Source: Saccharum officinarum (taxonomy: Eukaryota > Streptophyta > Magnoliopsida > Poales > Poaceae). From it: DNA of 64,000 bases. Shown here in pieces: positions 23,057 to 35,700 of this stretch (position 1 is the stretch's first letter; each line of letters starts with the position of its first letter). The position numbers and the translations under genes were made by a program. The notes under the pieces are model-generated. The model made no database searches. It was not told where the DNA came from and saw only the letters and a program-made list of their open reading frames with translations. Location: positions 2,507,831-2,571,830 of the forward strand of contig CM036231.1 in assembly GCA_020631735.1 (NCBI GenBank), read 5' to 3'.

Positions 23057-23848
23057 TATATCTCATGCACACTCTAGAGAGCTATTCTCGTCTTCTATTT
23101 TTGGCTAACGAAAAATCTAGAATAGAAGATGACTATATTTGAATGACCATTTAGAGAAGCTGTTGGAGGGTAGTGTTCCACCAAAATCTCTATTCCTAAC
23201 ATTTATGAAGAATATGGAAAGTCTCTTAGGATTTTATAATTGATAGTTGTACACAAAAGTAGGGCTCTAAAACAAACAAACAAAATTCAAAACAAATATG
23301 CAACCCAACATATTCTTACAGAGCATTTTTTGGCGTAAAAATTGAAGTCAATAAAGGCTTTCTCATATTCTTGATAATATTCAAACATCCGTGGAAGAGT
23401 TTTTCTGATGAGTTCTGAGGTCCACTGTTTTCACGTGTGGAAGCTAACAACTATTAATCTCATGATGTGTGCTTTCAAAGTATTTATTGTATATAAAAAG
23501 TCTTGTGCTTAGCTAAAGCCACATGTTAGCCTATACGTCAGAGCAGCGAAAAATCAACGGATTGTGATTAGATTTGACCTTTTCGTATGTCAAAGCATTT
23601 ACCTACGCAGGCTGGGGTGATTTGGAGCCTACCGTTGCACCATGGGGTGATTAAAAGATTCTTAGCTTCGGTTCAAGTCCACGTGTTGACGCTAAAAACA
23701 TGTATTGATTTTTTTTAATGGCCTGTAGGACGTGGAGTAGAGTATACAAGGAGATCGTATGGTTTTATGGTTTGCCAAGTCAGGAAGCGCTAGCTCATTT
23801 TTGACATGTTGCGTTTGGTTTTGTTCCAACTTCCAAGCTGCATTGTTA

Positions 23849-24138
23849 GGCTGTCTCCAACAGGGTACCCATTGGGGTAACCAAACCCAAAATAGGTCTT
23901 CAATAGGATACCTATAGCCTCCAACAGAGTACCTATTTGAAAGACTCATTTTGGGTGTCAGGAGATCCATAACCCAAATATGGGTATTCTCTCTCCAGAA
24001 GACCCATTTGCAGAAAGGATCGTCTTTTGGGTCTTGTTGTTGAAGAAGACTAAAAATAGGTATGAAACCCTTTGAACGTAGCGTTACCTACAGGGCAAAT
24101 GGGTCTTGTATTTTGGGTTGCGGTTGTTGGAGACAGCC
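23849..24138. mobile_element. Tourist-like MITE with TTA duplication
   Basis: Inverted termini GGCTGTCTCCAACA and TGTTGGAGACAGCC enclose 290 bp, and TTA flanks both sides (23846-23848 and 24139-24141). A 3-bp TWA duplication is characteristic of PIF/Harbinger elements. The inside holds repeated forms of ACCCAAAATAGG and of gggtacc but no gene. Confidence 0.85.
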
Positions 24139-24358
24139 TTACATCATGTGCAAAGACATATGGAGTATCTACACTGTGATGAACGATAAACAGATTATTT
24201 ATCATATCACATGCATCTTAATATGCTTAATTTGGTTCTACATAAAAACTCAGAGTTGAAGTTCCACAAAGAGGTGATTAATGCCGATAAAAAAGGTGAT
24301 TAATGAACCGTAGAAAAAGAACTAGACCCCCTTTGGAACGTAGGAATTCTATAGGAAT

Positions 24359-24650
24359 GCCAAAGGGTGCTAGATCAGTTGGTCTAGTCACTCCAGCGGC
24401 ACCTCTCAGGTCCTGAGTTCGAATCCCAGTGGGAGCGAATTTCAGGCTGGGTTAAAAAAAATCCCCTCGCCCGTCCCATTCAAAGCACGTGGGGGGTCAC
24501 CGGCCCAATTCTCACTTGGGCAACGGAAAGGTCACCGTGTAAGGATGGGGGTGGGGGTTCGGGGGTTTTTCTCGCCGGGTGAGAAGGCACCTTCATCTTA
24601 TTTGGAAAGCTGCGGCGGCAGTCTTAACCGCCCCGGTCGAGTTTTTTTTT
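24359..24650 (+). mobile_element. tRNA-derived SINE with 17-bp duplication
   Basis: An A-box-like start (gatcagttggtctagtcac) and a B-box (GGTCCTGAGTTCGAATCCC) show RNA polymerase III ancestry. The element ends in CCCCGGTCGAG plus nine T. It is flanked by the perfect 17-bp duplication AGGAATTCTATAGGAAT (24342-24358 and 24651-24667), as produced by LINE-type reverse transcriptase. It is the same family as 1292-1571. Confidence 0.92.
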
Positions 24651-25281
24651 AGGAATTCTATAGGAATTGTATAATTTTACAGTAATTAATTCATTTTTCA
24701 CAAGGAAAAACATATGAACGGAAAAAAATTCTGCGTTCCAAAGGCAGCCCTAATGTGGTATAAAAAAAGAAATAAAAATAAGGACACAAAGAGGCACGCG
24801 CTTTAGTTTAAGAAGAGAAAAAAAAAATAAAAAATAAAAGGCAATCAAAGTTCAAATTTTGAACCTGGTTCCAACTTTTGCTCTCTCTCTCTTTTTAGAA
24901 AGAAGGGAAATGAAGCAAGCTCGGGCCCGTTCCATGATGGAACCGTTCGCCTCCGCGCAGGGCTGGTGCTACAGCGGTCGCACGCACGCGCCCACGACGA
25001 CCCGTTAAACAAACCAAACGTCCAAACCACCAAAAACCTCCGAGAAAACAAATCCACCGGCGCGGAGCTGCCCTCCTCGCTGCCACCTCCCTCCCTCCTC
25101 CCCGACCCCCCCGTTATATCGCCACCACCGGCTCCGCTACTGCTCGTCACGTCTCCTTCCTGCCCGCCCCGCCTGCCGCCTCCCCTCCGCCTCCTCCCCC
25201 ACACGGTCCAGCTACCCGGCGGGCGCGGCGCGTGCGCGTTCTCTGGCCGGTTCCTGCGTCGGCGGCCGAGCGGGCGGGCGG

Positions 25282-28200
25282 ATGTCGCTGTTCCGGCGGC
25301 TCTTCTACCGGCGGCCGCCCGATGGGCTCGTCGAGATCTCCGGCAACATCCTCGGTGCGTTCGCTTTCTCGGCCCAGTACTCGGTAATCTTGCTATTTTA
25401 GCTGGGTGCGTTTGTGCGAACCTGCTCGCTCGCGCAGTCGCGCTGGGGCTGTTGGACCTTTTCGTCGGGGGTTTCTTGGAAGTAACGCGTCCCGCGGCAC
25501 CGACAACCGTGCCCATACGAGTCACTCGTACGCTCCTCTTCTCGCTTTATTCCCCATTTCTCGAGGGGGAAATTACGAACAAAAAGAAGGTGCGTTCGTG
25601 TTGATCTCGAGGCGCAGATTTGCTTGCACTCGCTGTTGCAGACTTGAAGAGTGGGAGATAGCTTTGCCCAGATTTTGCGGCCTTTTTGTGCCGGTGGGTT
25701 CGGTTCGTGTTTTGACTTGACGAAGGGCGCGGAAAGGCGATTGCTTAGCTGTTTCTAGATTATGAGCTTGACCAAAATAGGGACACGGGATTGACCAGAG
25801 TAGTAGTTGGCTATCACGTTGCCATTGTCCTTTTTTTTCAAAAATAAAAATTAATGAAGTATCACATCTTCGTGTTGGAGTGCGACTGTTTCCATTGGGT
25901 GTTATCATTTCTCGCTTTTCACGGGATTTAGCATATATGACACAAATTTAAGTTATTGATGCCTGGAGCATGGAATGGGATTCATCTTCTGATTTCCCAA
26001 TTGGAGAATGGATGTGGTCAGATGTACATTTGTTCATATATACATACATGGCAAATGGCGAGCTTCGAAGCTTGAAGGCCTCATGTTTGTGCTGCCAAAT
26101 ACATACCTAAAGCTGCAGGATGGTGACATTATTTGATATTGTTGTGTTTGAAGGAACTTATCTTGTCAAATTGTTGACCGACTGTTATGAGGACGGTTCT
26201 TCTGAGAAACTATCTGCTACCTTATTGTTTCGTTTTGATTTTTTCATGACTGTTAGTGATTCTAACAAAATTAGTTGCCCCCAAAACTAGGTTCGTTTCC
26301 CCCATTTGACAATAACAACTTGTGTACCTTGGGTAGTACCCACTACGCTACTACATTTTCTTTTCCTATGCATTCATATTTCATTGAAGTCAAGGACACT
26401 TAAAATGGAAGGGAACTTTGTTCCGAACATACTTATGCAAACATTCACCTAATTCAACTGGCATGCTTTGTACATTGTTTATAACTGTACTTTTTAATTA
26501 ACTCTCTGTTTCTGATGCTGATTATTGATTGCTTCCTTATTTTACAGTATTTGATCACTGTTACTCCATGGATTTGCTGGAAGAAGACGAGCTGATGCCA
26601 TACATTGGAGGAATCTTAAAACAGCTACTTGGCCGATACTCCATTGACTCATTCATGGTATTCAACTTTGAGGGAAGCAAGAAGGACAACCAAATTGCCA
26701 GCATTTTCTCATACTATGACATGTGTGTCATGGGTTACCCACGTAACTATGAAGGATGCCCCTTGCTCACCATGGAGATGATTCACCATTTCCTGAGATC
26801 TAGTGAAAGCTGGCTCTCATTAAGCCAGGACAACTTTCTGCTAATACATGCAGAACATGGTGGATGGCCAGTTCTTGCTTTTGCATTGGCAGCCCTATTG
26901 GTTTACCTCAAAAGGTATAGTGATGAAAGGAAAGCTTTGGAGGCAGTTTGCAAACAGGCACCTGATGGGTTAGCTGAACTATTCTCACCACTGGACCCAG
27001 TGCCTTCTCAGCTGAGATATTTGAAGTATGTGTCAAAACGGCACATATCACCAGAATCATGGCCTCCTGTTGACAAAATGCTGAATTTGAACTGTATAAT
27101 AATCAGGAAGGTACCGAATTTTGATGGGCAAGGGGGATGTAGACCACTATTCCGCATTTATGGTCTAGATCCCCTTGCGCCTAATGACAGGGATACTAAA
27201 CTTCTATTTTCGACCCCAAAGACAAGTGATTTTGTCCAGCTCTATACACAGGTATAATTTTGTTTAGTCATTAACTCATCACTAATCTCATATTGGTACC
27301 TTACAGTATGTCTGTGATATTTCAGTAGTCCAATATTTAAAAATTCTACTGATCTATTTGAAACATACCTACAAGCTTACAAGTTGAATTCAATTCATTT
27401 TTCTAGTAGATTATGAATAAGTCCAAACTTCAAAACACTTAGCCTTCATTGTTTTTTTTTATTTATATCAGGTTCCCATTTCTATTTCCATTTCCATTTC
27501 CATTTTCATTTTGTACAGTAGATATCTTAAAGCTTGTTTGCATATTAAACTGTTCTCATTTGCAAATTCAGGAAGACTGTGAGATAATCAAGGTTAATGT
27601 TCATTGTCCTGTTCAAGGAGACATTGTAATCGAGTGTGTCAGCCTGGATGAGGACTTTGAACATGAAGTTATGGTGTTCAGAGCCATGTTTAGCACAGCT
27701 TTTATTGAAGACAATTTGTTGGTACTTGATAGGAACCAGATTGATATTCTGTGGGACACAAAACACCGGTTTCCTGTAGACTTCAGAGTTGAGGTAATTG
27801 GATAATTTTTGCATTTTATTGCATTAATTAAGTTGCCTGCACCATTTCACCTTTGTATACAGTTATTACACATCATTTTCTCCTGATAATTGTAGGCTAT
27901 ATTTTCTGATATGGAAATGGGCACAGCAGTTAACAAATCAGAGTTATCTAGTGAGGAGAAAGAAAGCCTTTCCAAGGTTGATGATGCCTTCAGCCATCTG
28001 GATTGGTCAAGCGAAAGCATTCACATCACAAATGAAGAATCAAAACAGAAGGGGTTACAGAGAGAACATGATGGCTTCGACAAAATACCTCTAGAGGAAA
28101 CAGAAATCAGCAGCGCATCAGCTGAAAATAGCAGCAGATCTGTCCAGATTCATCACATAGAACCTGCTGAAACCTATTCTTCTCTTGCCAATGTGCATTC

Positions 28201-28504
28201 TTCGCCAGAACCTGTGGCTTCTGGACCGAACTTTCAAGGAGGTCAACTCTTCAATGATACATCTGCACAGGAGGAACCTGAAGTGGATGGCACCAAAATC
28301 GAACCCAATTCAGAAACTTCCCGAGATGCAGAAGCTGGTGATGCCGCTACCGCCACAGCCGAATGGTCTGACAACAACTCAGATGTGTTCCTATCAGACA
28401 CACCCTCGAGCAGCACGCCGTCTAGTCCGCCAAAGTTCGACGACGAGATCCTGGAGGCTGGTATTGTTGAAACTCGATCACAATTGACTGAACTGAAGAT
28501 ATAA
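25282..28504 (+). CDS. Formin-like protein, PTEN-like plus C2 module only (class II formin N-terminus)
   Basis: Four exons join in phase: 25282-25354, 26548-27251, 27572-27793 and 27896-28504, giving 535 residues. All introns are GT-AG, and intron 1 (1.2 kb) separates the short first exon. The start MSLFRRLFYRRPPDGL is the hallmark N-terminus of plant class II formins. A PTEN-like phosphatase-related domain follows (about 25-190; LLIHAEHGGWP replaces the active-site HCKAGKGR, so catalysis is unlikely). A C2 domain (about 200-335) and an acidic Ser-rich tail (TPSSSTPSSPP) complete the protein. Full class II formins continue into a proline-rich FH1 and an FH2 actin nucleator. Here a stop follows ELKI and no FH2 is seen in the next 1.4 kb. 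It may bind membrane phosphoinositides without nucleating actin. The upstream CT-rich, GC-rich leader (about 24875-25280) fits a 5' UTR. Confidence 0.85.
27475..27513 (+). repeat. CATTTC-type hexanucleotide repeat in formin-like intron 2
   Basis: Around five imperfect units of CCATTT/CCATTTC stand in tandem inside the second intron. It is a simple-sequence repeat and a likely length polymorphism, with no sign of a coding role. Confidence 0.7.
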
Positions 28505-29917
28505 CGAGGTTCCTTTCTTGGACTGTAAATTGTGGATCACCTGATCCATGGATGATGGAGGTGCCCAAACCTCAAAATATGTACTTTCACATATACATTT
28601 ACGCAACACCATGGGAAAATGATGGTAGTTCAGGCCATATTCTCAAGCATGTACAGTTGATATTCTCAAACATGTATAAAAGATTTATCCACCTCCTTAA
28701 TAGTAGTATTATTGATGAATCCTTGATAGATTTCTCCCGTGAAAACGCGCTGACGTGCTTGGCCACCGGCCACCGCCCACCGCCGTCAGCGGCGCAGCAA
28801 CATGGAGCTGGTGGTGCGGCGTGAATGCCGGCGTGGTCAGACGCCGCGCTGGCCTCCCTGTTCAATGGGTCGGGCCTGCGCCGGCAGGATTCCTTTCCTC
28901 GTCCCACCGCGACGGCATCATGAGCTCGGGGCCACAAAGGCCCAACAGCGAAATGACCATGGGCCATGGCCGCGCTGGGCTATAAAAGAGGACCTCCTCC
29001 AAAAGAGGAGACAACTCGAGAAGTTGATCCGGCGCAACGCAACAGCCTGCACCTAATGATTGGTCCCGAGGCCCCGAGTGGACCAAATGTGCACAACGGA
29101 GTAGGCGATGATTTCTGTTTAGTACCACCTTGTCCGCTAAAATGAAATCAGACCGGATGATAAACGATTACCGTGATCCTTGACTCAGCGCGTGGTAAAC
29201 TCGGAGAGCAACTACATGATTGTATACCTCAAATTCTAGGCTCGGACGGTCATAACACACACTACATCGTGTGTATAGCTTTTTGCTGCTACCTATGATC
29301 ATATAAAAATAAAAATAAATCTACTAGGGCTAAAATAATCCTTTATATCTAAACATGTTTTTATCTGACTTATATAGCTTTTGTTTTATCATGCGAATAA
29401 AAGGCTAGGAAATTCAACTAGTGTAAACACACAATATAATTCCATTTAATATTGTGGAACAAAATTTAGCTTATGAAATAAAAGTTCACATTGCTGATTT
29501 TGTTTTTGCGTTCACTATTACATATACTTCATCAATATATTAATTAGGTATATATGCACACAATTGTTCTTCACGCATGCTGCCGGACACCACGCCTACA
29601 CACACAGTTTGACACACCACATAATCTGGCTGGTGGCTGGTGGCTGAGGCTGATTTATTGTGAGAGAAAAATACTGCTGGCTGGCTGGTGGCTGGTGGCT
29701 GGTGCTGAACTGGTGTGAGAGAAAAACACTGCTGGCTGGCTGGCAACCAGCCAGCCGAACAAGGCCATACTAGTACCAGTATGTATGCTACATGCTATGA
29801 TATAGTCTGTTTGGTATAGCTCTCTAGCTATAGCTAAATCAGCTTCAGTTATTGCTTCTTTGGTGGAGCAACAGTGTGGTCATCTTTGTTGTTGCTGGAC
29901 ATATCACCTCAATTGAT
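28505..29917. other. Intergenic region with GC-rich, TATA-bearing island and MITE end
   Basis: Bases 28505-28730 look like the 3' UTR of the formin-like gene. From 28735 to 29060 composition turns GC-rich and includes GGGCTATAAAAGAGG (TATA box at 28981-28988), which resembles a plus-strand promoter, but no downstream ORF is recognisable. The rest is AT-rich to 29560. From about 29610 to 29765 comes a tandem of GGCTGGTGGCTGG units ending CCAGCCGAACAAGGCC, typical of the end of a grass hAT-type MITE. Confidence 0.5.
29610..29765. repeat. GGCTGGTGGCTGG-rich repeat, probable hAT-MITE terminus
   Basis: Two units of a roughly 60-bp block share GTGAGAGAAAAA[TC]ACTGCTGG, each with runs of GGCTGG. 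The right edge CCAGCCAGCCGAACAAGGCC is a terminus I associate with high-copy grass MITEs. The left terminus is not seen, so the element is truncated or rearranged. Confidence 0.5.
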
Positions 29918-32649
29918 CTACAGAGACGACGGGCCAGCAGAGACGGGGAGGACGCCCTTGTCCTGAAAGCATATGACTGTCTCGTAGAGGGCCTGCGCCG
30001 CCGGAGTGAACTCCAGGCCTAGCTCCCTCAGCCGCTGGTTGGATATCTTGTACGACGCCTTCCTTGGGTTCACCTCATCGGAGCACCTGCCACGCAACAA
30101 TGCAATCCAAGAACGGCACGCAAGTCATACACTAATACAAGCTTCGCTAAGAATGTGATGTTTGCAGCAATATATGTCTGTATTCTGTCGTGTACTCTTT
30201 GTGTACGTACGTTTAGTGCGAAGATTGTTCTTCCGAAGAGGAGTGAAGAACCGTTCAAAGAAAGTTGAACATATGTTGTGCAGAAGGATGGTGTGTCATC
30301 CAGCCAACTATTTAATACTTCATTGGAAAAGATCGTACTTGTACGTAATTTGGAACAGACATCGTCACACGTGTGTACTTGTTGCATTGTGTCAATAAGA
30401 TTCCTAGAGCCAAAATAATTAAGTGCTCGTGATGCTGAGCTACTGATTTGATTTGATTGAACTAGTCACAGTCAAATCATAATGCTGGACTACTGATTTG
30501 ATTGAACTAGTCACAGTCAAATCTTAATGCCAAAGAGTAGAATTAGCGCCCAGCTTTCTGCCTAATCACATAATTAATCGTCGGACTCGGCAGCAGATTT
30601 ATTTCACGGTTGGTTCTGCAGTATGTGAAATCCACTGACAACACTTTCAGCCTTGATTATTAGCACGAGTGAGCATTGTACATTGACAATTTGATCCATA
30701 TGCCTTTTACTATACGTTTCCTTAATAATTCCTACTCACGTAAGAAAGAAATTACTCATGCACATCTCTCTAATAATTCCTTTCCAACACACGTTACTCT
30801 CCCTTTTCTCTAGTGGAGGAGCTTCCGCCATCACCACCGACTAGTCTAGATTGGTGCTCTTCCCTAGCCACCAACGTCACCGCCAATTGGCATACGATGG
30901 TGGTGGCCCACGATGGCACCCAAAAAGGTGGCCACACACATCTTCGACTTATCCATTGCGTCTCTTATCTCCTTCCTATTCCGCCCACCACCTATGATCG
31001 CAAGTGAAGACAATCTCAATCTGCTACTTGGGTCGCTGTGTGGATGAGTGGAAAGGCTGCCAATCCACCTTTGGCCAGGGTCATGTCTTGGGCTCCCGTT
31101 GGCAGATTGTGAGTTGACAGTTGGGGGTGGGATAGTCATGGTGGATTTGTGATATGGCGACCTTACCATATGATTTCGCCAGTGGGCATCTACTCTTTGG
31201 TGCTTTAATGATGGCCATAGTAGTGTGTTGGTTCCATGGAATGTACTGGTGGGAATTGTATTCCACTCTCATCGACGGGTGACGCCCGTGTGCGCCACTT
31301 TCTTCACTGAAGGCGTCGTTGAGAACTCCACGCACCTAATTCTGGTTTATCCAGCTGTGCAATGACAATGTCTTCATATATCGCTCTCCCCTTAGAAACA
31401 TCGCATTGAGAGGGTCTTCATGGGTTGACGAATGTGTGATGCTTGCCGTTGTTCGAAGTGGTTATCTTGCACTTGTTGCCAGGTTCTAGTATCTAGTGTC
31501 TCTAACAGAGATTGATGCCTTTATTGGATTCAGTGTGCCCTGTGTGTGTGTGTGGGTGGGAGGGGGATGTTGTGTGTTTGTGATGACGACTTTCTCAACT
31601 CGGTGGTCAGAACTAGTTTCACCTGAATTGTGGTGAGATTGGTTCTTTTTGGAGAAAATGTCATGGAAAAGCAGCGGAAGGTTGACTACATGGCGAGTAC
31701 GTTGGAGGTTAGTATTCTCCTTCTTATTGTTTTTATCTTCCGGAGTAGATGAATTGGTTGTATGCCATTATATCATATGTCTATCTTCTTAGTGGTGGGT
31801 GGGTTTTTTTTTTCTTGTAGCTTTTTTGTGGTCTCATGCATCCTAAACAGAGGATGATTGAAGCCAAAACAAATATTTCCCAAGGTTTTAAATAGTGGAT
31901 AACCTATTTAGTGGTGATATTGTTTAGGAGCTATAACAAGATATAGCGGAAGCTATTTCCTTTAGTTGTTTTATAGAAAATATGGAAAGTCTTAATTAAT
32001 TATGCACATAAACATGGAACATAGAAAATTTCATGAACACACTCAATACAAGTCCAAGGTTATTAGTCATTTAGAGTGAAAAAATGAGGTTATAATTAGT
32101 GGCGATATTGTGGCTAAATCAAATATCAGCTGGCGTTTAGCGAACCTAAAGCGTCTATAGCTGCAATAGCGTGATAATTAGTAATGACATAATGGCATGT
32201 TCTTAAAAAATTATAGCGAAAGCGAACTATTTAAAACCATGATATTTGTTGACACTAAAAAATGTCCCAGGGTGGTTTTGGGCACCATGAATAAGTTATA
32301 AACATCTTGGACATGTTGGAGGTCAAGCAGCATGACAAAATAACGAACGAAAGGCGTGGAGAAGACGGCGAGCCACCGGCGAGCCGGGTCAGTCGGCTAG
32401 GCCAGTCCCCTCCCCCTCCAGTCGGCTTGGCCGAGTGCCCTAGTCAGCTAAGCCGACTGGCCTTGTAGCCATTTTGCGTGGGCTGACCCAACCCGCAATA
32501 GTTGGCTTAGCGGACTTCCCCTGTCGGCTGAGCCGACTCCGCCTGGATTCCGAGTCGAGTTGGTTTCCAAATTGATTTTTGGTATGTTTTTGACGTGGAA
32601 AACTTGGAGAACACATTCTGGAGATGTTTTCTACTGGGATAAGATCACC

Positions 32650-32714
<65 letters not shown>

Positions 32715-35700
32715 TGATGGAGTTCACATAATCTATCAACTCCTTTTGCCCCATTACTCCTCTCTCAAACCCTCCTGCTTGGGGTCATCTTCAGTGTCAA
32801 CAATATTTTGATTGTATTATCTAAAAAACGTTTCCTTAAAACTCAAAAGATATACAGTAGAAAACAGTGGGCCTTATTAGATTTAGAATGAATAATCAAC
32901 GACGACAATGCTATATTGACTGACCGAGTGAAGCTAACCTGTCGGGGACGGGGTACTCTGGGAAGAACTTGCGGAGGATCCTGACGACGTCCTCCCTATG
33001 GAGCACGGCGTCGGAGCAGATGTAGCGGCCGGCGGCGTCGGGGACCTCGAAGACGCGGACGTGCGCGTCGGCGGCGTCGCGGACGTGGACGTACCCCTGC
33101 ACGGCGTTGGCGTGCGTCTTGACGGAGCCGTTGAGGTACTTGAGCAGGTGCGTGAGGCTGGCGTTCACCGACGGCTGCAGCGCCGGGCCCTGCACCAGCA
33201 CCGGGATCACCACCACCAGGTCCACCCCACGTCTCGCCGCCGCCTCCCACGCCGCCTGCTCCGCCACCGCCTTCCCATAGCAGTACCAGTTCTGACATCA
33301 TAACAAAGGTCAAAGGGCGAGGCTAGCTCTGCATCTGAATAATGGCGTCCACGCGGAGTTCATGCATATACCTTGGTCTCTTTGCAGAACTCGAGATCGC
33401 TCCAGCACGACTCATCGACCACGGCGTCCGGCGCGCGGTTGGGATCCATGGTGACCGCGCCAATCGAGGACGTCAGCACCACACGGCGGACCGTGCCGGC
33501 CTCCGCCGCGGCCTCGATCACGTAACGTGCGCCCCTCACCGCCGGCTCCAGCATTTTCTCCTGCGCCTCAAACCACTATCAGCTGCACGCATGCATGCAT
33601 GGTCCGATTTTCCATGGAAGTCAAGTTGTAATATAACTATACATCGTCTCAAAATAAGTACAATTTTAATTCGGTGTTCTTTTATGCTTTCTATTTAAGC
33701 TAGGCTAAAGCCTTTGATCCAAAAATTCTGTATTCTAAATCGAACTAGTTTAAGCCCCATTTGACTCCTCCTGTCAGCTCCTCATTCCTCAAGTAAAGCT
33801 CTTGAAAATCCGCTTTCATAAGAGATGAGTGTTGAATTGAGCTAAAAATCCTAGTTCCTCCCTGTTCCCTCTCCCAAATCTACTATGAGAAGTTGTTTTA
33901 CTAAATGTTTTCTAAATCGGCTTTCATTCTACCCGTGAAAAAAACCAGTCACAGAGCCAAAGAAAGAAAGAAAGAAAAATACTCCACCAGTAAAACAGAG
34001 CTGTAACAAACATACTTTAATTTTAATCGTAGTTATAGTAGAATTAATCTTAGCTTGATCATTTAGGGAGTCATTAGGAAGCTTAAAAGTCACTAACCAT
34101 GCACTTGATCTGTGAACTCAACTAACAACCTAATGGCTAGTTTGCTAGTGAACAATGAATTTAATTTTATCTATTTTCACTTCCAAAAATCTGATATTTC
34201 TTAATCTACTTCTAACAGCATAGACATGCTTATAAGTTATGACTAACTTGCTTATTTGGAAAAATGAAACAAAACCAAAAAATTGAAAGATGCATTCTGT
34301 CTTTTCTAAGAGCATAGACATGCTTATAAGTTAGTAACATATTAGTTGCAAGCCACGTGAGAGCTATCCCTGCGTTTTAAATTATAAGATGCATTCTGTC
34401 TTTTCTAAATACATAATTTTTACTGTATATCTAGACATAAATATATATTTAGGTGCATAGACAAAGCTATGCATATAGAAAAACTAGAACGACTTATAGT
34501 TTAGAACAAAGAAAATACAAAGTAACATGGGAAAACCAATAATTACAAGCATAGGTATCTTGTGACCAACAATCATAGTTTAGCCCATTTGGACTTTTAG
34601 TTTTTCCTTGTACAGAGCGACTCCAAAAGCCTTTCTATACCTTCTACGAATGATAGGAATCAAGATTTTTGTGAAAAAATGCTTGCCAACATCTTTTTAA
34701 ATTAGATCTCCAAATATTGTCATCCTCTTTCGGATTTATTGCTAGCAAAAAATGAAGAAGGGGATTGACTCTAGATAGTGCGCACAAGATACAGAGAAGT
34801 GATGAAGTGGAAAGATATAGAGAGCAGATTACGTTTTTAGTCTCGGCACTACACGTCTCAAAAGTCATTAAGAATTTTCTAGGATTAATTACGCAATAAT
34901 ATGGGAAATATAAGTATATAGGACGTGCATGGCAGCAACCATGGGTCACAATTAGCGCCTTTCCACATGTCAGGACTAGGTGCCTAGGTTTGTCCTCGTA
35001 CCGGACCCATGTCAAGTAAGTACACACAAACGTCCAGCTTCTAAGACTATCCGCACTCATGAACCTCTATTTTCATCATCTATATATTCTAGTCATCAAG
35101 ATTCTATCCTCTATACACATTTCTTCCGCACCCATCATTCTCTATATCTTATACTCTATACCAACTACCAACAACGGCTCCACTTGTCGTACTCTATAAA
35201 TTTTATCTAAATATATCCATGTGAGATCTTGTTTTGAAGAATTTATTACAACGAATTTAATGGTGCAATCGGAATTTAATTTGGTTTTGTGGTTTGTGAG
35301 TTATAACATTTTTTTTTGTTGCTTCAAATGGTGGAACCCGTGGCTGCAGCTTTCCTCTCTCTCCTCCCTCTCTCGTGTCAGCCGGTAAAGTACGTCCGCG
35401 GCAGCACTAAATATGGCGGACGGAGGTACATAGCGGCTGCTTTAGCGGTCTTCGCTGTACAAGATTTTTACAGTAAACCGACCTGTATTCGCTGAGGTGG
35501 AGATGTACCGGACGCTTTACCGGCAGCGGTGCAGGTAGTCAAGGTCCGGATTTCGTTAGTTACAGTACGTACTGGATCGTCGGTCATCGGCGACGCGGTG
35601 TGGAACACGCCGTGGCAGCCAGCGACGGCCGCCCTCAGCGCGCCGCCGTCGAGCAGGTCGGCCCTGCACAACGTCAGCCTCTCCGCCGCGCCAGGGAGCG

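Noticed and set aside
24845..25525. 226-codon minus-strand ORF
   Set aside because: It overlaps the 5' leader and first exon of the formin-like gene in antisense and is Arg/Gly-rich, as expected of the complement of GC-rich DNA.
32996..33313. 105-codon minus-strand ORF and 101-codon plus-strand ORF over CCR exon 4
   Set aside because: Shadows of the real CCR-like exon in other frames.
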